From: Metridium senile
Lineage: Eukaryota > Cnidaria > Anthozoa > Actiniaria > Metridiidae
Direction: 5' to 3'
Assembly (NCBI GenBank): GCA_949775045.1
Contig: OX459104.1
Coordinates: 9,843,655-9,907,654, forward strand
DNA length: 64,000 nt
In this document: positions 59,738 to 64,000 of the stretch, one piece after another
Position numbering within the stretch: position 1 is the stretch's first letter
Layout: the number at the start of each line of letters is the position of its first letter
Notes under the pieces: generated by a model
Told to the model about the DNA's origin: nothing
Database searches by the model: none
What the model saw: only the letters and a program-made list of their open reading frames with translations
Program-made: the position numbers and the translations under genes

Positions 59738-60136
59738 TTATCTGTGAACTCCTCTATCCCATTTATCAGGCTTGCACAATTTGTGCAAAGGATATTGACA
59801 ATGATAGACTGGTCGCCAGTAGACGCAGAGTACTTCTCTGTGCTTTGGACAAACAGTCATTCTATTCGAACCATTTCTAAAAACCCCAACTCTTAACAGA
59901 ACAAGATATGATTGTTCTCTCAAAACTTTCAAATTCTGAAAGTGCATCAGTTGTATTTCTTGTGCATTCTGTAAACGGTATTTCCTATCTCTACTAGGAT
60001 ATCTTAACGAACTGACCATACGATGTCTATGACCATTTGTAGTATATGAAATATTCGGCGTTAATTCGAATAGAATTACATCCCGAGCTCCAAAAACACA
60101 TAGAAGTATTACATTGAAACAGTGAAGTGTATACAA
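59738..60136 (-). CDS. ORF with C-x2-HR / WR / C-x-YP-x-H motif (in TTAA element 4)
   Basis: A 132-codon minus-strand frame, the longest open frame in this element that is not explained by repeats. Its C-terminal third has MTVCPKHREVLCVYWRP, then HCQYPLHKLCKPDKWDRGVH. The spacing C-x2-H-R-x2-L-x2-Y-W-R-x4-C-x-Y-P-x-H aligns gap-free with the plus-strand exon 18245-18444 in TTAA element 2. The start is uncertain because the frame may be an exon. Cys/His content suggests metal binding. The N-terminal part has a basic stretch (RYPSRDRKYRLQNA) and no recognised fold. I infer a protein encoded by this transposon family; function unknown. Confidence 0.55.
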   Translation of the reverse strand: MYTLHCFNVILLCVFGARDVILFELTPNISYTTNGHRHRMVSSLRYPSRDRKYRLQNAQEIQLMHFQNLKVLREQSYLVLLRVGVFRNGSNRMTVCPKHREVLCVYWRPVYHCQYPLHKLCKPDKWDRGVHR

Positions 60137-61764
60137 AATTAACCTATCAGAATTATCCAGTTTCTAAGACGCTTTGCTTGCTGAAACATTGTTACTTGCT
60201 TGCAGTCTAGATCAGTCGACAAGAGATCATTGTAAGTTTTAATGGTCTCTCTGCGGTTTATTGTCGATAACTAAGCAAGGTACAAGCACGCCAAGGATTT
60301 GATTTTCTTGATATATTATAATCATGGTACAAAAGCAGGCAATGGGCTTCTAGCAAAAGCTATTAATATAACAAGCTATGATATTAGAATAAAATCTTAT
60401 GATCTACGACTGAATGTTAATTTATCCTATCATGTGCTCTTTAATACAAATAATTTCTGAACGATATCAATCCAAAATACAAGCTATTTGCTTCAGCTAA
60501 CTGGATTGTATTTACCTTTCTGGTTTTTGTAAGTTATACCGTCGAACAATTCAGTGTAGAACCACACGATTTACACTGATCATATCATTAAAATAAAAGG
60601 CAATCAAGTTTGCATAATTTACAAGTAATTTGCATCAATTTCAAAACAGTACCTATCTACTTCACCAAAGTTTTCTTCAGTCTTCAGTTTTATTTAGTTT
60701 TGAGAGGTTTGAAATCAAAACCAAGATTGTATTTAGTTTAGTGAGATAATACAATAAAGTTGAAGGAAATAATAATGTTTTAATAGTTAAATTTTTGCAC
60801 AGCCTAATTTGCATATATGTCATGCATCAAGTTCTAATTAGTAAAAATCACAAAAAGTTTGAGGTTGATGTAAATAAAGTAGATAAAAAGCGCAAAATGT
60901 TTGTATGACCCTAACTTAAACAACCTTAGCTTAGTAGATTGCAAAAAAAGATTGAAAATTTATCGCGCCCGACTTGTGAGATATAAGCTACTTAGTGAGG
61001 GGTGTTTTTTTCATGATGAAAACGTATCACTTAGTATATTTCCCCTTTGACTTGACATTTAAATTTTTTATTATCCTTGAAATTAAGATACATTGAGCAT
61101 AATATAGACTCAACTTGGTTATTAGAAGTCAATTTAATGCTATTGGGAGGATGTCAACCAGTTTTTTTGCGGGCATGAATCTTCTCGAATTTTGTGATAT
61201 TGACATAGTAGGGTTGAGCAAACCCGTCATATAAGTTAAGGTTAACAAGTGCCCGCAGATTTTCTTCTTGTTTTGGTAATTTAAGACATAGATTGAGTTG
61301 ACTATTGATCATTTTTGACATTTTCATGGTGGACTTTTGAGATATTAATTTTTAAACCTAGAGATATTACAGTAATTTCAAAATTGGCAATTTTTGTTCC
61401 GAAACTAATTGTTGCCATGGAAACGGCTTAAAAGAAAAATGTACCTCCTTGCTTGGTGACACTTACTGACATCTGTACTTTATAAGGAAACATGTTTTAC
61501 ATCATTGTCATCAATAGTAAAAGTTTTCTGTTTCATTAAAAATATGCTATAATTTGGCTGATTTTCGAGGCAAAATGGGTATTTTAAGGGGGGGTGGTCT
61601 AACTTCACACCAAAGTGACAGATCCAACTGAGTTTCTGGGATAATAAATAACTTACTAGGACCTACAACTGTACCAAGTTTGAGCAAAATCGGTGAACCC
61701 CCATGTAGCACCCACTGCCTCGTTTTGCCTGGTTCTACCGTGGACACGCTCTTAATGTTCTTAA

Positions 61765-63856
61765 GGATACACCGGAGAAAATATTTCTCAAAACCCTCCA
61801 AATTTTTAAATCACCCTGAGTGAAATGTAAGACAATTATCTTCAATTCTATGAAAAAAAATAGTCGAATTTTTTTTTTCCAAGGGAGATATTGAAGAAAA
61901 ACTAGTTCGAACGCTCTTCGAAAGGTGTTGGACTGTCGACAGGAGATGTCAGAAGAGATCTTAGGCGGGTCACGCAAAATACATTAGTGTGACTGTCACA
62001 CTACATTACAAACACATCACGGACTATCAATTGAAGCTATAAACACGCGAAATTTGTATCACAGAAAATAGATATCCAAATATTATATATAGTCATTAAG
62101 TTAGATTTTTAAAGTTCGTTTTTATACCGTTGTACTTTTGTATCTGTGGTTGGGATGTCTTGTCGAAGAAGGAAAGAGCCCTTTCTATCGCAATCGATCG
62201 AAGAAAGAGGCGCCGAAGCTGTGAGGATTTTTCCACTCAAAAGGCAGAGCCGCTCGCGTTGAGCGACCAAGGCTAGGGTCGTACTATGACCAAACAAAAA
62301 AACTATTGGAGGAGCAGCACGGGGAACTATAAACCGTAAGTTCTAGTGCCATGCATAGCACGAGACAACCGCCACAACATGCTATGATCAATGATTGTCG
62401 GTCACAACCTCAGAAAGAATGATCATCTAACGGTTGTGGACACTCTGATATTAGAAGAAGGACTAACTAAGCAACGTAAAATACCAAGTTATAAAGCCAA
62501 GTGATGATGATTTACTGGAAAATTACGAAGTTTTGTGATAATATGCTAAAAACTACCAAGTTTTCATTATAAATTACGGCGGTGATTGTAAATTGTCAAT
62601 TGTATCAAAACGACTCTACTTGTTTTTATCGTCTTTATTGCTTGATTTTTTTCTCAATAAACCTATAACTGACACAACTATATTCTTAGAATAACTAATT
62701 TAAGTCCAAAATGTTTACTTTCAAATTGAAAACTGGTTTATTATAATATACGCGGTAGACAATCACTCCGTCGTTCACTCGGTTAAAGTTTGACACGCAT
62801 ATTAAACTATTGTGTATCGAAACGACTCTACTTGTAATTATCATCTTAATTGCTTGATTTTTCTCAACAAACCTATTATACATAACTATATTCTTAGAAT
62901 AACTACATTTAAATCCAAAATCATTACTTTCAAAATAAAAATGGGTTTATTATGCGCGGTTATATAAACATACTCAACATATTCACTACGATTATTGTGC
63001 TTGTATCTGGCGTTGCTGTATTTCTGCCTCTTCCGGACCCCTGCCTCTTCCTCTACCTCTAGCTTTCCCTCTGCCGTTCCCTCGTACTCCTTCTATCTTG
63101 TTTAATTCTTCTGTTTTCATGACTGTCGATTTTTTTTGCGCGAGAACACAACAACCGGACAAACGCAAGGTCAAACTATGAACTCACTCAATAACGTTGC
63201 TGTCCAGGTCGGTCCAGGATCGTATTTCGTCACTATTGCTTATTGGCTCACAGCGCTTGGGCTTGGTTTGAGCTTGTCAGCGCCGAGTAAATAATCCTTT
63301 AATCCTATTTAACTTCAACTCGCTTTTTCTCGAAAGCAAGTTTTGACAAAATACTCAAAATCAAATGGTTAACATGCAAAGGTTTTTTAATGAATTTCAG
63401 CGAAAATTTGCATGATGACTCCGACACTATTCAGGTATCAAAGTTTGTTGGCATTTGTATTTATTTACATTAACAAGACAGATATGAACCATTCTCTGGA
63501 GGATGCGCTAAAAAAAGCATAGGTCTGACTTTGAAATGAAATAAAAAAATAAGTACTCGTTAAAAACGAAAATGCCAACACACTTTAAAACTACAATGTG
63601 TCTGAAGTAGGATGCCGAAATTGTTTTTTTAATTTACGTTAAAACTACTGCAGGTTAACGTTCCGCGCTAGGACACCACGTTCCTGTTTAATGTCGGATT
63701 CCATTAAATTGAATCGGTTTTGTCAAAAATATGCTCAATATCTGTGCTGTTTGGTCTTTTAGCTTTAAAAAAATATATACTTTGTCGGGATTTGCGTATA
63801 AATTGAGCGCGCTATTAGCTTTTTAAAAAAACGTCTCTGTTTTGTCCGGTGTATCC
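61765..63856. mobile_element. TTAA-flanked element 5, short TIR
   Basis: TTAA at 61761-61764 and 63857-63860 flanks GGATACACCGGA and TCCGGTGTATCC (12-bp perfect inverted ends). Unlike elements 1-4 the arms diverge quickly. The interior has two direct copies of about 150 bp (62608-62755 and 62815-62950, 'cgactctacttgt') and short frames without recognised features. Inserted nine unique bases from element 4; the empty site exists at 52553-52556. Confidence 0.75.
62608..62955 (+). repeat. Direct repeat pair inside TTAA element 5
   Basis: 'aacgactctacttgt' through 'tgcttgattttt', 'aaacctat' and 'tattcttagaataact' recur at a spacing of about 210 bases. Confidence 0.6.
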
Positions 63857-64000
63857 TTAATTGATAGAGAACTAGAGAGGGAACAAACATGTTCAGAGAA
63901 GTACAAATTAGGCAAATATTTATGTGCTCCAGCAGTATTTAAAAATATTTCAACTTCGATTTCATGGATATGGCAAGCAGTCGTCGAAAGAAATCAATAA

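Larger units (their letters stand above)
58291..61751. mobile_element. TTAA-flanked long-TIR element 4 (carries the C-x2-HR motif)
   Basis: TTAA at 58287-58290 and 61752-61755 flanks inverted ends GAGTGTGTCCATG and its counterpart GAGCGTGTCCACG. The arms are about 0.7 kb (58291-58975 and 61065-61751). The interior includes a small MITE (59008-59243), an inverted pair around 'gcttcagctaactgga' (59365-59400 against 60490-60515) and a minus-strand ORF with the C-x2-HR motif (59738-60136). The empty site exists in the paralogous copy at 52538-52545. Confidence 0.8.

Noticed and set aside
62109..62297. Minus-strand 62-codon ORF
   Set aside because: No recognised motif, no splice context, inside TTAA element 5.
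62992..63174. Minus-strand ORF with Arg-Gly repeats
   Set aside because: Low-complexity GGA/CCT-rich stretch inside TTAA element 5; no conserved feature.

Overview
The window looks like intron-rich, AT-rich DNA from a marine invertebrate, most likely a cnidarian; the exact organism is not provable from the sequence. Reasons: single-exon extracellular modules (FN3, CUB, NIDO) with clean GT-AG borders; a Polinton/Maverick, a Penelope-like element, LINE tails of the 'gcgctttataaataaa' type and tRNA-derived SINEs; and very many fold-back (long inverted repeat) elements. There is no bacterial gene density, operon or rRNA.

Host genes. One minus-strand, secreted or cell-surface modular gene can be followed from about 56.5 kb down to 13.9 kb: two alternative 55-nt signal-peptide exons (56.5 and 54.9 kb), FN3 (51.4-51.7), FN3 (49.4-49.7), FN3 (36.6-36.9), FN3 (34.9-35.2), a CUB domain split over two exons (33.1-33.3 and 24.6-24.8), FN3 (23.6-23.9) and a NIDO (nidogen-like) domain over three exons (22.8-22.9, 14.3-14.5, 13.9-14.0). 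Intron phases agree along the chain (1-1 for the FN3 units, 2 inside CUB, 0 inside NIDO), with one doubtful donor. The 3' end is not seen and probably lies left of position 1. A third copy of the signal exon sits on the opposite strand at 49.96-50.02 kb inside an intron. Whether this is one gene or two neighbouring paralogues of one cluster is open.

Mobile DNA explains most of the rest. Five elements are bounded by TTAA target duplications: 2545-10026, 15922-19946, 25316-29796, 58291-61751 and 61765-63856. The first four have inverted repeats of about 0.7-1.1 kb starting GAG. Two of them carry the same undescribed-looking Cys/His motif (C-x2-HR-x2-L-x2-[FY]WR-x4-C-x-YP-x-H). The last two lie nine unique bases apart (13 counting one TTAA of each), and an uninterrupted paralogous copy of their target site survives at 52.54-52.56 kb. 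A 5.0-kb decayed Polinton with a perfect 6-bp target duplication occupies 43125-48125. LINE remnants lie at 36.2, 37.4-38.9 and 54.1-54.9 kb, a Penelope-like GIY-YIG fragment at 56.8-57.3 kb, SINEs at 35.9 and 48.1 kb, and many small hairpin MITEs and microsatellites fill introns.

Layout: 0-2 kb hAT-like fold-back; 2.5-10 kb TTAA element stuffed with nested MITEs; 10.4-13 kb nested fold-backs and a LINE tail; 13.8-37 kb the 3' half of the modular gene with TTAA elements in its introns; 37-43 kb LINE, MITEs and microsatellites; 43-48 kb Polinton; 48-57 kb the 5' half of the modular gene with duplicated leaders; 57-64 kb a segmental duplicate of 51.7-52.7 kb split by two TTAA elements.
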